DNA of 6,681 nt from UMGS172 sp045648145 (GTDB taxonomy: Bacteria; Bacillota; Clostridia; Oscillospirales; Acutalibacteraceae): assembly GCA_045648145.1 (NCBI GenBank), contig JAZRNK010000011.1, positions 1 to 6,681 of the forward strand, in the 5' to 3' direction. Within the stretch, counting starts at the first letter, position 1, and every line of letters starts with the position of its first letter. The notes beneath the pieces were generated by a model, which was given only the letters and a program-made list of their open reading frames with translations, was not told the origin of the DNA and did not search any database. Positions 1 to 6,474 of this stretch are shown here, one piece after another. The translations under genes and the position numbers were made by a program.

Positions 1-258
1 TTAAAAACCTCACAAGAGGCAGGCGCAACTACTATTTGTATCACCAACTTTGGCAACACACCAATCAATAAATACTGTGACATCGTCTTAAATACACGTT
101 CAGACGAAACAAAATATTCAATCCTCGCTATGAGTTCAAGAATAGCACAGCTTGCTATTTTTGATGCTTTATATACCCACATTGTTCTTAATACAAATAA
201 AAACGCAGTCAAGGCTATTAAAGAAACCGAAACTGCGTTACAGAGTAAAAAGTATTAA
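1..258 (+). CDS. RpiR/MurR-family transcriptional regulator, C-terminal SIS domain (5' truncated)
   Basis: The open frame starts at base 1 with no start codon in view and ends at TAA (256-258), giving the last 85 residues of a longer protein. The segment AGATTICITNF, then NKYCDIVL, then SSRIAQLAIFDALY matches the second half of the sugar isomerase (SIS) domain of RpiR/MurR regulators: a beta strand ending in I-T-N, an 'S/N-P-x-x-x-x-x-D' loop and the 'SRIAQL' helix. Family knowledge: these proteins have an N-terminal helix-turn-helix (outside the window) and bind sugar phosphates, often amino-sugar or pentose phosphates, through the SIS domain. The DNA-binding part, the effector and the target operon cannot be read from this fragment. 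Its stop overlaps the stop of the opposing kinase gene. A lone SIS-domain isomerase is the alternative, but the C-terminal pattern fits RpiR better. Confidence 0.85.
   Translation, partial: LKTSQEAGATTICITNFGNTPINKYCDIVLNTRSDETKYSILAMSSRIAQLAIFDALYTHIVLNTNKNAVKAIKETETALQSKKY
194..239 (-). terminator. Candidate intrinsic terminator for the leftward kinase operon, inside the regulator's coding end
   Basis: Bases 202-209 (AACGCAGT) and 232-239 (ACTGCGTT) form a perfect 8-bp inverted repeat with a 22-nt spacer. Read on the minus strand, the stem is followed at once by GTTTTTATTTG (204-194), a U-rich tract. It lies 16 nt past the kinase stop codon, where a terminator is expected. The long loop and short stem make it weak; the U-tract on only the minus side argues that it serves the leftward operon. 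It is seen by eye only, with no folding energy computed. Confidence 0.4.
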
Positions 259-758
259 ATTTGAAACTTAACAACTAAATTTTTAATAATTTCGACCGTT
301 TCCTCAATTCCTTTATCGGAACAATCAACGGTAATGTCGGCGTATTTTTCGTATAAAGGTGCTCTCTTTAAATAAAGCTCGTCAATGGTTACGCCTTTCT
401 CCATTGCAATACCACGTGTGCTTATATTGTGTATCCTTGCTTTTATATCCTCAACGGGCAGTTTTAAATATACAGTAATACCGTTTGCTTTTAAGCTGCG
501 CATAGCAGCTTCGCCATAGACTGCACTGCCACCTGTAGCAATAACGGTATTAATGCACTCTATTTCACTTAAAACCTTATTCTCTAAAGCTTTAAAGCCT
601 TCATTGCCTATTTCGGCGATAATTTCCACAAGGCTCTTCCCTGCTTTGTTTTGTAATATCAAATCGGTATCGATAAAATCGAGCAACAATGCTTTGGCAA
701 GCAAAACCCCTATTGTGCTTTTACCACAGCCCGGCATACCAATCAAAACAATATTCAT
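255..758 (-). CDS. Shikimate kinase-like P-loop kinase (AroK/AroL family variant)
   Basis: A 167-residue cytoplasmic kinase, the usual length for shikimate kinase, which phosphorylates the 3-hydroxyl of shikimate with ATP in aromatic amino acid synthesis. Visible motifs: Walker A GMPGCGKST (7-15); the Asp pair FIDTD (D30, D32); FKALE (55-59); ATGGS (74-78); lid arginine in STRGIAM (R115); and KRAPLYEKYAD with R132 matching the second shikimate-binding arginine. Departures from the textbook enzyme are Lys56 in place of the shikimate-contacting Arg of FRxxE, Ser78 in place of the third Gly of GGG, and RG instead of RP in the lid. The ATG (758-756) has AGAGG 6 nt upstream (769-765), overlapping the stop codon of the preceding oxidoreductase gene; the genes are 9 nt apart, so coupled translation is likely. 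The family is secure, the exact substrate is not, so no gene symbol is given. Confidence 0.85.
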   Translation of the reverse strand: MNIVLIGMPGCGKSTIGVLLAKALLLDFIDTDLILQNKAGKSLVEIIAEIGNEGFKALENKVLSEIECINTVIATGGSAVYGEAAMRSLKANGITVYLKLPVEDIKARIHNISTRGIAMEKGVTIDELYLKRAPLYEKYADITVDCSDKGIEETVEIIKNLVVKFQI

Positions 759-767
759 AATTAACCT

Positions 768-1973
768 CTATTTAATAATATCGCGCTCATGGATTACAAC
801 TCCATTACTCATTAACTTCTTCTGAAGCTCTGTTATATTTAAAGTAGAAAAATCATCCGTCATCGCTGCGGCAGTTCCAGCAGCCTGACCTGTAACCGCA
901 CAACAAGGAATAACCCTCATAAGATCCCACATATCGTCATCGGCAACAGCGGTGCACCTACCGGCACAAATCAAATTTTTAACCTTTGAGTTATAAAGAG
1001 TACTAAAAGGCACCTCGTATATAGGACCACGTTTTTTCCAATCAGAAACCAAACCGATTGAATCTTCAAAATATTTATGTACTTCGTCATAAGAAAGCTC
1101 GTACTCACCAACAATTCTTCTCGACATTCTAACCTGCGGAATTGTAGCTAAAGTGACGGGCATAACTGTATCATCATTAATACGCGCGTTCATTAAATCA
1201 TTATATACCGACTGGTGTGTTGCACACATTTGGTCAGACAAATCCTCACCATCAAAGCCCGAGTATTTCCTGCCTGCCAAAGCTTTAGCAGGATTATCAC
1301 TCCTGTCCTCGTCATCAGGAATTTCAACAAAACCGAGCATATTAAGTATATAACCTTTTTTACCTACCGAGTAATACCATGCAGCAATATTGTTGCCCGG
1401 TTCATAAATTTTTGTCGGTACATCAGTAAATTTTGCTATATCACAGTCACCTGTTGCATCAACAACAGATTTTATTTTATATGCCAACCTTCCCGACTTG
1501 TTTTCGGTAATAATACAATCGATTTTATCGTTTTTCATAGAAACACTGACCGCATAAGTACCGTAAAGAATGTCAACACCGGCATTCTTTAACAGTTCTT
1601 CAACAAGAATTGCAAACATTTGAGGATTATATTGTACCTTAAACCTCTTATCCTTATCGGTTCTTGAGCCGTTTTCGGTCAACCAGTTATCAGGATATAA
1701 ATCCTCATAACCATGTTTTATTGACAAGTGAAACAATTCTTCGGCAATGCCAAACGACACCTGATGGCCGCAACCGTCACATATAGGAAGATACACAGTA
1801 ATTAATCCTGCGGTGCCTAAGCCACCTAACATATACTGTCTTTCAAACAAAACGGTTTTCTTTCCGCACCGTGCTGCCGCAAGTGCCGCCGATATACCGG
1901 CAAAGCCACCGCCACAAACGGCAACATCATATTCCTTAACAACCTTTGTTTGTAAGCTTTCATTAATTATCAT
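768..1973 (-). CDS. FAD-dependent oxidoreductase (FAD_oxidored, PF12831-like)
   Basis: A 401-residue flavoprotein. The N-terminus carries the dinucleotide-binding fold: a beta strand, then GGGFAG (GxGxxG, residues 21-26), then VLFE with the ribose-binding Glu44. LGGLGTAG (49-56) follows, as in PF12831-type oxidoreductases. VVDATGDCDIA (170-180) is the second FAD-contact strand, and NLICAGR (333-339) plus AVTGQAAGTAAAM (359-371) form the C-terminal FAD-binding motif. A Cys pair sits in CDGC (65-68) and another in IPCC (355-358); their role is unknown. There is no signal peptide or membrane helix, so it is cytoplasmic. The ATG (1973-1971) has a perfect GGAGG (1985-1981) at 7-nt spacing and its own promoter at 2033-2006. 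It is the first gene of an operon with the shikimate-kinase-like gene. Substrate and reaction are not recognisable; family members are often annotated only as oxidoreductases. Confidence 0.88.
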   Translation of the reverse strand: MIINESLQTKVVKEYDVAVCGGGFAGISAALAAARCGKKTVLFERQYMLGGLGTAGLITVYLPICDGCGHQVSFGIAEELFHLSIKHGYEDLYPDNWLTENGSRTDKDKRFKVQYNPQMFAILVEELLKNAGVDILYGTYAVSVSMKNDKIDCIITENKSGRLAYKIKSVVDATGDCDIAKFTDVPTKIYEPGNNIAAWYYSVGKKGYILNMLGFVEIPDDEDRSDNPAKALAGRKYSGFDGEDLSDQMCATHQSVYNDLMNARINDDTVMPVTLATIPQVRMSRRIVGEYELSYDEVHKYFEDSIGLVSDWKKRGPIYEVPFSTLYNSKVKNLICAGRCTAVADDDMWDLMRVIPCCAVTGQAAGTAAAMTDDFSTLNITELQKKLMSNGVVIHERDIIK

Positions 1974-2005
1974 ATATTTTCCTCCACAAAAGCACTAACA
2001 AATCA

Positions 2006-2033
2006 ATTATAGCAAAATTTCTTTTAATTTCAA
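2006..2033 (-). promoter_or_regulatory. Sigma-A-type promoter for the oxidoreductase-kinase operon
   Basis: On the minus strand TTGAAA (2033-2028, 5 of 6 matches to TTGACA) is followed after 16 nt by a perfect TATAAT (2011-2006). Transcription would start near 1999, giving an mRNA leader of about 26 nt that contains the GGAGG ribosome binding site. Confidence 0.75.
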
Positions 2034-2053
2034 TAACAGTCACATAAATATTC

Positions 2054-2082
2054 TTGAATATATAACCCAAAAGTAATATAAT
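2054..2082 (+). promoter_or_regulatory. Sigma-A-type promoter for the membrane protein/NAD(P)H-hydrate repair operon
   Basis: TTGAAT (2054-2059, 4 of 6 matches) and a perfect TATAAT (2077-2082) are separated by 17 nt. Transcription would start near 2089, leaving about 20 nt of leader with GGAGG at 2099-2103. The -35 box lies within the dyad ATATTC-TT-GAATAT (2048-2061), which could be an operator but may be chance in AT-rich DNA. The -35 boxes of this and the divergent promoter are 20 bp apart. Confidence 0.75.
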
Positions 2083-2109
2083 TAAACCAACAAACTTTGG
2101 AGGTACATT

Positions 2110-2640
2110 ATGTACGGATATAATAAAGACACGTTCGTAGAACAGCTTGTGAAAATTGAGCCTACAGCTAAAACCAGAGCAACAAAAATTGCTATATGGG
2201 TTACTGCAGTATTACTAACCGTAGGTTTAATTTTTCTCTCTGTTTTTTATAATAAATTCGCTTTTGTGTTTTTGCTGTTAGCAGTTGTTGGTATTTACGG
2301 TGCTTACTATCTTTGTTCACAGCTCAATGTTGAGTATGAGTACATAATTACCAATGGCACTATTGATATAGATTGTATCATTAATCAGCAAAAAAGACAA
2401 AGAATGGCGTCTTTTATGGCATCTGAAATAGAAGTTTATGAGAAATACAATGCCACCAAACACAAACCGGACAGTAAAAAGAGAGTATATTTCGGTTGCA
2501 CGCCTGACAGTAACTGTGCTGCTATCTCCGTTAAACACCCAAAGGGCGGTGTTTATACCGTTGTTTTAAACCTTAACGATGAGTTTAAGGAAGCAATCAA
2601 AAGGTTTGCAGATTATTCTATAAAAAAGTGTATTGATTGA
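2110..2640 (+). CDS. Two-helix membrane protein of unknown function (possibly DUF6106 family)
   Basis: A 176-residue protein. After a short polar N-terminus (TFVEQLVKIEPTAKTR) come two closely spaced hydrophobic segments, about residues 26-46 and 50-70, forming a helical hairpin that would anchor it in the membrane. The rest (about 73-176) is soluble: a strand-rich part with NVEYEYIITNG and IDIDCIINQQKRQR, then an alternating region ending in a charged helix. From memory this resembles an uncharacterised clostridial family, probably DUF6106; no search was run. The hairpin plus a domain starting 'YEYIITNG' recalls bacterial PH-like (YdbS-type) membrane proteins, which is inference only. The ATG at 2110 has GGAGG (2099-2103) at 6-nt spacing behind a clear promoter, so this is the operon's first gene, 13 nt ahead of the NAD(P)H-hydrate repair gene. 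No function is assigned. Confidence 0.85.
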   Translation: MYGYNKDTFVEQLVKIEPTAKTRATKIAIWVTAVLLTVGLIFLSVFYNKFAFVFLLLAVVGIYGAYYLCSQLNVEYEYIITNGTIDIDCIINQQKRQRMASFMASEIEVYEKYNATKHKPDSKKRVYFGCTPDSNCAAISVKHPKGGVYTVVLNLNDEFKEAIKRFADYSIKKCID

Positions 2641-2653
2641 GGTGAAAATATAA

Positions 2654-4183
2654 ATGGTACTAACGTCTGACCAAATGAAAAAAGCCGAGCAACAAGCCGT
2701 TGACCTTGGTATGAGTTGGTTAAGATTAATGGAAAACGCAGGTTCTGCCGCCGCTAAAGAAATTCGGAATTCTTTTTCTTTAGAAAATCGCAAGGTTGTT
2801 ATTGTTTGCGGTAAAGGAAATAACGGTGGCGACGGCTATGTTATTGCACGAAAACTACTTGAGGATAATGCGCAGATTAAAATAATTTCTATAGGTGCTC
2901 CTTCTACACAAAGCGCTAAGGAAATGGCCTCTAAAGCCGAAAGCTTGGGTATAAAGGCAATTAATTTCCAAAAATACGAAACTTTATGCTGCCAATATAT
3001 TTTTGATGCCGACATTGTGATTGATGCTATTTTCGGTACCGGCTTTAAAGGAACACCTGATACCATTTATTGCTCTGCAATTAATGCCATCAACAGCTCT
3101 AATGCTGTAAAAATATCAATTGATATCCCAAGCGGTATGGAATGTGATACAGGCGTTTTAAACGAAATTTTTGTAAAACCTGATATGACGGTCACCTTTG
3201 CTGCTTACAAGCTCTGTCACCTTTTATACCCCTCAAACGAGTTTTGCGGCAACGTCGTCATTTCTTCTATCGGAATGCCTAACGAGGCATTTAACGGTAT
3301 AAAGCCTGCACTTTCCGTTATTGATAAAAAGTATATCGCTTCTTTACTGCCGACAAGGAGTATTAACGCTCATAAAGGCACCTGCGGGACTGCAGGGCTT
3401 TATGTTGGTAGCAAAGGCTTTGCAGGCGCCGCTGCATTTTCAAGTAAGGCTGCGGTTAAAAGCGGTGTCGGAATTGTAAACGCAATAGTTCCCGACAATA
3501 TATATAGCATTATTGCCACCCTTGTACCCGAGGCAATATTTACTGTTTTAGATGATACCGAAAACGTAAGCCATACTAATTCACAAACCATATGCCGAGC
3601 AATAAACAACTCCACATCAGCATTAATCGGTTGCGGTTTGGGTCAAAGTGAAAGTGCAAAATACAACTGTATAGAAGTTATTAAAAACTGCAATGTGCCA
3701 TTAGTTATCGACGCCGATGGAATAAACGTATTGCGTGACAGCATAGATTTAATTAAGCAATACAAATCAGAGGTTATAATTACACCGCATCCAAAGGAAG
3801 CGGCACGCTTGCTTAAATGCACTGTTGACGAGGTTCAAAGCAACCGTTTAGAATCTGCAAAACGTTTAAGCGATATAACCGGTGCGACTATAGTACTTAA
3901 AGGTGCTCACACTATCATCTACACACCTGATAATGAAGGCTTTGTTGTGTGCGACGGTAATCCCGGAATGGCTACTGCCGGCACAGGCGATGTTTTAAGT
4001 GGAATGGCGGTTGCTTTTTTAGCGCAAGGTATGTCGGCCAAAAATGCTGCAATCATAGCCGTTAAGCTTCACGCTATGGCAGGTGATATTGCCGTTAAAA
4101 GTACCTCCCTTTTGTCGTTGACACCAACCGATATGATAGATACTTTGCCTGATTTATATTGCCGAATGTATTCATTGAAATAA
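2654..4183 (+). CDS. nnr: Bifunctional NAD(P)H-hydrate epimerase / ADP-dependent NAD(P)H-hydrate dehydratase
   Basis: A full-length 509-residue fusion that repairs hydrated NADH/NADPH. The N-terminal epimerase domain (YjeF_N, about 1-215) interconverts the R and S hydrates; the C-terminal ribokinase-like domain (about 225-505) dehydrates the S form using ADP or ATP. N-domain motifs: MENAG (26-30), GKGNNGGDGYV (53-63), DAIFGTG (124-130) and IDIPSG (156-161). C-domain motifs: HKGTCG (240-245), GCGLGQ (326-331), DADGIN (353-358), TPHPKEAARLL (377-387), LKGAHT (415-420) and the catalytic-Asp motif AGTGD (442-446). No key motif is missing. The ATG at 2654 has GAGGTGA (2639-2645) at 8-nt spacing; that site overlaps the upstream TGA, suggesting coupled translation. 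The enzyme is cytoplasmic. The downstream lipoprotein gene follows with no terminator, so all three genes are probably one transcript. Confidence 0.96.
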   Translation: MVLTSDQMKKAEQQAVDLGMSWLRLMENAGSAAAKEIRNSFSLENRKVVIVCGKGNNGGDGYVIARKLLEDNAQIKIISIGAPSTQSAKEMASKAESLGIKAINFQKYETLCCQYIFDADIVIDAIFGTGFKGTPDTIYCSAINAINSSNAVKISIDIPSGMECDTGVLNEIFVKPDMTVTFAAYKLCHLLYPSNEFCGNVVISSIGMPNEAFNGIKPALSVIDKKYIASLLPTRSINAHKGTCGTAGLYVGSKGFAGAAAFSSKAAVKSGVGIVNAIVPDNIYSIIATLVPEAIFTVLDDTENVSHTNSQTICRAINNSTSALIGCGLGQSESAKYNCIEVIKNCNVPLVIDADGINVLRDSIDLIKQYKSEVIITPHPKEAARLLKCTVDEVQSNRLESAKRLSDITGATIVLKGAHTIIYTPDNEGFVVCDGNPGMATAGTGDVLSGMAVAFLAQGMSAKNAAIIAVKLHAMAGDIAVKSTSLLSLTPTDMIDTLPDLYCRMYSLK

Positions 4184-4195
4184 GGTGGTAGTACG
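4181..4195 (+). promoter_or_regulatory. Ribosome binding site facing a non-standard ACG start candidate
   Basis: TAAGGTGG (4181-4188) matches 7 of 8 bases of the TAAGGAGG consensus and includes the stop codon of the preceding gene. The only in-frame start-like codon at a plausible distance is ACG (4193-4195), 4 nt away. The nearest accepted start, TTG at 4211, is 22 nt away and would have only a weak GAAGG (4195-4199) at 11-nt spacing. Confidence 0.45.
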
Positions 4196-4210
4196 AAGGC
4201 AGTTCGTATC

Positions 4211-4693
4211 TTGTTTTGCTTTATTCTGTTATGCTGTGCTTTGGGATGCACAAGCATTGCAAATCACGAAATCAAACCAATAACCGCAAATTTTGAATGT
4301 GAATTTGAAATTGAAAATTCCGAGCTTTCGGGAACAATGACAATCAATAGTGACCAAAGCATTATTTTTGAAGTTTACACTCCGCAAAACATACACGGCA
4401 CAAAAATTTCTGTATCTGACAGTAATTTTATTGTTGATATTGGCGGTATTTCAAAAACATATGAAAAACAAAATCAGGATAACGATATAACGCCCTTTTA
4501 TATTCACAACGTTTTCAAATCGTTAAAAAACTTTGATGTTTTAGAAAACAGTGATAGCTTTTTCATAGACGGCACTTGCGAAAGCGGTAAATTCACATTT
4601 ACCTTAAACAGTTCAGGTCAACCGCTAAAATTAGAATTAAAGGACAACAATCAGACCTTTATTTTTAATAATTTTTCAAGCAACAGTAAATAA
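4211..4693 (+). CDS. Small secreted lipoprotein of unknown function (start uncertain; may begin at 4193)
   Basis: Placed at TTG 4211, the frame gives 160 residues: a hydrophobic run FCFILLCCAL, then an imperfect lipobox A-L-G-C (Cys13) and a mature domain rich in beta strands. A 12-residue uncharged leader is too short for a lipoprotein signal. Extending in frame to ACG 4193 adds KAVRI and gives an 18-residue leader with two positive charges, exactly the expected layout. The true start may therefore be ACG, or an ATG changed by mutation or sequencing error. The mature part, with ITANFECEFE, LSGTMTI, FFIDGTCESGKFTFTL and LKLELKDN, resembles LolA-like lipoproteins common in Oscillospiraceae; this is recalled, not searched. 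It follows the hydrate-repair gene in the same reading frame and ends at a strong terminator. Likely membrane-anchored on the outer face; function unknown. Confidence 0.75.
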   Translation: MFCFILLCCALGCTSIANHEIKPITANFECEFEIENSELSGTMTINSDQSIIFEVYTPQNIHGTKISVSDSNFIVDIGGISKTYEKQNQDNDITPFYIHNVFKSLKNFDVLENSDSFFIDGTCESGKFTFTLNSSGQPLKLELKDNNQTFIFNNFSSNSK

Positions 4694-4722
4694 AAACCGC
4701 ACCATTTAAGGTGCGGTTTTTA
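4691..4722. terminator. Strong bidirectional intrinsic terminator between convergent genes
   Basis: A 13-bp perfect stem (4691-4703 with 4710-4722) with a 6-nt ATTTAA loop: TAAAAACCGCACC pairs with GGTGCGGTTTTTA. The rightward transcript gets a U-tract at 4717-4721 and the leftward one at 4696-4692, so it can serve both the lipoprotein operon and the GH20 gene, whose stop is at 4741-4739. The lipoprotein TAA stop (4691-4693) is the outer edge of the stem. Bases 4723-4738 hold nothing else recognisable. Confidence 0.92.
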
Positions 4723-4738
4723 TTTATTTACCTATGTA

Positions 4739-6439
4739 TTAACACTCTTCACAATATTTAAAAACTTCAATAACACTGTTCAGTTCGCTTTGCTTGTTTT
4801 TGTTCAACCAGTTCTGCTTATATTTTTCAATCCAACTATATGTATCGGTGACTCGCTCAAACTGAACGCCTTTAAGCTTTTGCGAAAGCTCGTTCATTAC
4901 ACAAAAGGCCTCAGCGCAAAGTAAAATAGCTTGACGATATTCGTCTTTACCCCATTTTTGAGATTTCAAGCAGTCTGCCACTTCAAGATACATTTTCTGC
5001 ATATTAAGCATATCATCAAATTTATAATCGGTGTAATTTTCTTCAACAGAATAACGCTTGATAAAATAATTTCTGCAAAAATCGTACCAAAGTGCGCCGT
5101 CATGCATTTTGCTGACTTTATTAAAGATTTGAATGGCACCCTCGTGTTCAAACAACAAGAAATTAATAGCGTCATAAAACTTATTGTCAATTTCAGTGTT
5201 AACGGACCAAGATTTTTCAGCGCCTAACACTAAACCGTAGGTTGAAAGCTCAATCGGACAAGGATGTCCCCAATCACCCCAGTTAGTGTTTAACACACCA
5301 ACCGCACCGTGCTTATATCCATATTCTGTCATTAAAGAAACGTTCTTTTCCTCACCCTCGACGTCCTCACAAAGACGTGCCCAACTGCGAGTACTCGGGC
5401 AAACGATTTGCTGCTTTTTCAATTCGGCAAATTTCATAACCTTTGTTTCTTGCGCTTTAGAACTGTATTCCCAGTTCAAGAAAAAAACGTCATCAGGCAA
5501 CATATCGATTGTTTCAGGATGCTGAAGCAAAATATCTGCCCACATCATTATCTTTTTGCCTTTTTGCGTTACGTAGTCGATAATCTTTCTTACAAAATCA
5601 ACATAAATCTTTACAACGTCAACGTTTTCACCCTCTAACTCTTTAAGGTCAAAAGTTTCGTCACAACAAATATTAAAATATTCGCTTTCAAAAAGCGGTA
5701 AATATTGGTCAATTAAGCTTTTTACAAACTCAAAGCTTTCATTCAACAAAGGATTAATTGTATGATGATGTGCTCTTAAGGTCCAGAAATTCGGATTATC
5801 ACACTTTTGGGCCAAACGCAAATGCTTATACTTCTCTTGTTGTAAAATCTCAAACAAATGTCCAAAGGTTGCGATTGAAGGAATAAAATCAATAAAATTC
5901 TGCTTACAATATGCGCCGATTTCCTTGATTTCTTCGGCCGTTAAATAACCAAATTTATCTAAAATGTCTTTACATTCCTCAAACTCAAAGGTATGCTCAA
6001 TATAAAGCTGAAACGAATTCAACTTATAATAAGCCATATTGTCAACAATAGACTTTATTGTGTCAACCGTCGGTACTCTGCCTCGTGTGACATCGTGATA
6101 AAAACCTCTGTATTTAAAATCAGGCTCATCCTTTATGTAAAGGCAAGGAATTTGTTTGTGCTTAAATATCTGCCTTAAGGTCTGAACAGCGTAAAATGCC
6201 CCTGCAGGTGTATTTGCAATAATGCTTACGGTAGCTTCGTCAATGGTGATTTCATATCCTTCGCCACAACCACCAACAAGTGTAATTTTAAGTTCTGCAC
6301 CATTTTTTTCAAAGGGAAGCTTTGAGAGAGCCAAAACCACCCTCTCATCACAATTTATATTTTCATAAAAAACAGCGTTTTTCTTTAAAAAACCATTCTT
6401 AATATCTAATTCTTTGACCTTAGGTATTAAATTTAGCAT
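4739..6439 (-). CDS. Cytoplasmic family 20 glycoside hydrolase (beta-N-acetylhexosaminidase)
   Basis: A 566-residue enzyme predicted to release terminal beta-linked GlcNAc/GalNAc by substrate-assisted catalysis. Residues about 1-105 form the GH20b-type accessory domain (TPAGAFYAVQTLRQI); about 108-410 the TIM barrel; about 425-566 a helical C-terminal part. Key sites are YRGFYHDVTRGR (110-121), the catalytic Asp-Glu pair in NICCDET (D260, E261), MMWADI (298-303) and NTNWGDWGH (384-392). Canonical GH20 enzymes have GGDE where this has CCDE. There is no signal peptide, so substrates must be imported. The start is ATG 6439-6437, with GGGGG (6451-6447) at 7-nt spacing. A longer frame from TTG 6475 is rejected because that codon lies in the -10 region, upstream of the expected transcript start. 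It is a single-gene unit, ended by the shared terminator. The exact substrate is unknown. Confidence 0.92.
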   Translation of the reverse strand: MLNLIPKVKELDIKNGFLKKNAVFYENINCDERVVLALSKLPFEKNGAELKITLVGGCGEGYEITIDEATVSIIANTPAGAFYAVQTLRQIFKHKQIPCLYIKDEPDFKYRGFYHDVTRGRVPTVDTIKSIVDNMAYYKLNSFQLYIEHTFEFEECKDILDKFGYLTAEEIKEIGAYCKQNFIDFIPSIATFGHLFEILQQEKYKHLRLAQKCDNPNFWTLRAHHHTINPLLNESFEFVKSLIDQYLPLFESEYFNICCDETFDLKELEGENVDVVKIYVDFVRKIIDYVTQKGKKIMMWADILLQHPETIDMLPDDVFFLNWEYSSKAQETKVMKFAELKKQQIVCPSTRSWARLCEDVEGEEKNVSLMTEYGYKHGAVGVLNTNWGDWGHPCPIELSTYGLVLGAEKSWSVNTEIDNKFYDAINFLLFEHEGAIQIFNKVSKMHDGALWYDFCRNYFIKRYSVEENYTDYKFDDMLNMQKMYLEVADCLKSQKWGKDEYRQAILLCAEAFCVMNELSQKLKGVQFERVTDTYSWIEKYKQNWLNKNKQSELNSVIEVFKYCEEC

Positions 6440-6454
6440 TTTTACGCCCCCAAC

Positions 6455-6468
6455 AAGTAATATTACTT
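6455..6468. promoter_or_regulatory. Perfect 14-bp palindrome over the predicted GH20 transcription start (candidate operator)
   Basis: AAGTAATATTACTT is a perfect inverted repeat with no spacer. It begins 6 bp downstream of the -10 box (6475-6480), so it would cover about +1 to +14 of the GH20 transcript and end 3 bp before the ribosome binding site. That is a typical site for a repressor to block initiation. No regulator is encoded next to it in this window. Confidence 0.5.
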
Positions 6469-6474
6469 TTTTCA

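Noticed and set aside
1..258. The RpiR-type regulator as controller of the GH20 gene through amino-sugar sensing
   Set aside because: It is about 4.5 kb away, beyond several unrelated operons, and its DNA-binding domain is outside the window; nothing in the sequence links them.
553..825. A 90-codon open frame on the plus strand antisense to the kinase gene
   Set aside because: Its composition has no family signature and it lies opposite a well-supported kinase; it is a by-product of the real gene's codon pattern.
1215..1592. A 125-codon plus-strand open frame opposite the oxidoreductase
   Set aside because: The minus strand here encodes conserved flavoprotein sequence; the antisense product is Ile/Phe/Cys-rich with no recognisable motif, and no promoter or terminator serves it.
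2071..2084. Second copy of the GH20 palindrome (AAGTAATATAATTA)
   Set aside because: It matches only 11 of 14 positions, is not palindromic, and the shared bases are mostly explained by the TATAAT box it overlaps.
4181..4213. Stop-codon readthrough fusing the hydrate-repair enzyme to the in-frame lipoprotein
   Set aside because: The two frames are in register across TAA 4181-4183, but a cytoplasmic enzyme fused to an internal signal peptide makes no sense, and a ribosome binding site follows for separate translation.
4931..5227. A 98-codon plus-strand open frame opposite the GH20 gene
   Set aside because: It sits opposite the GH20 C-terminal domain, shows no domain and lacks its own signals.
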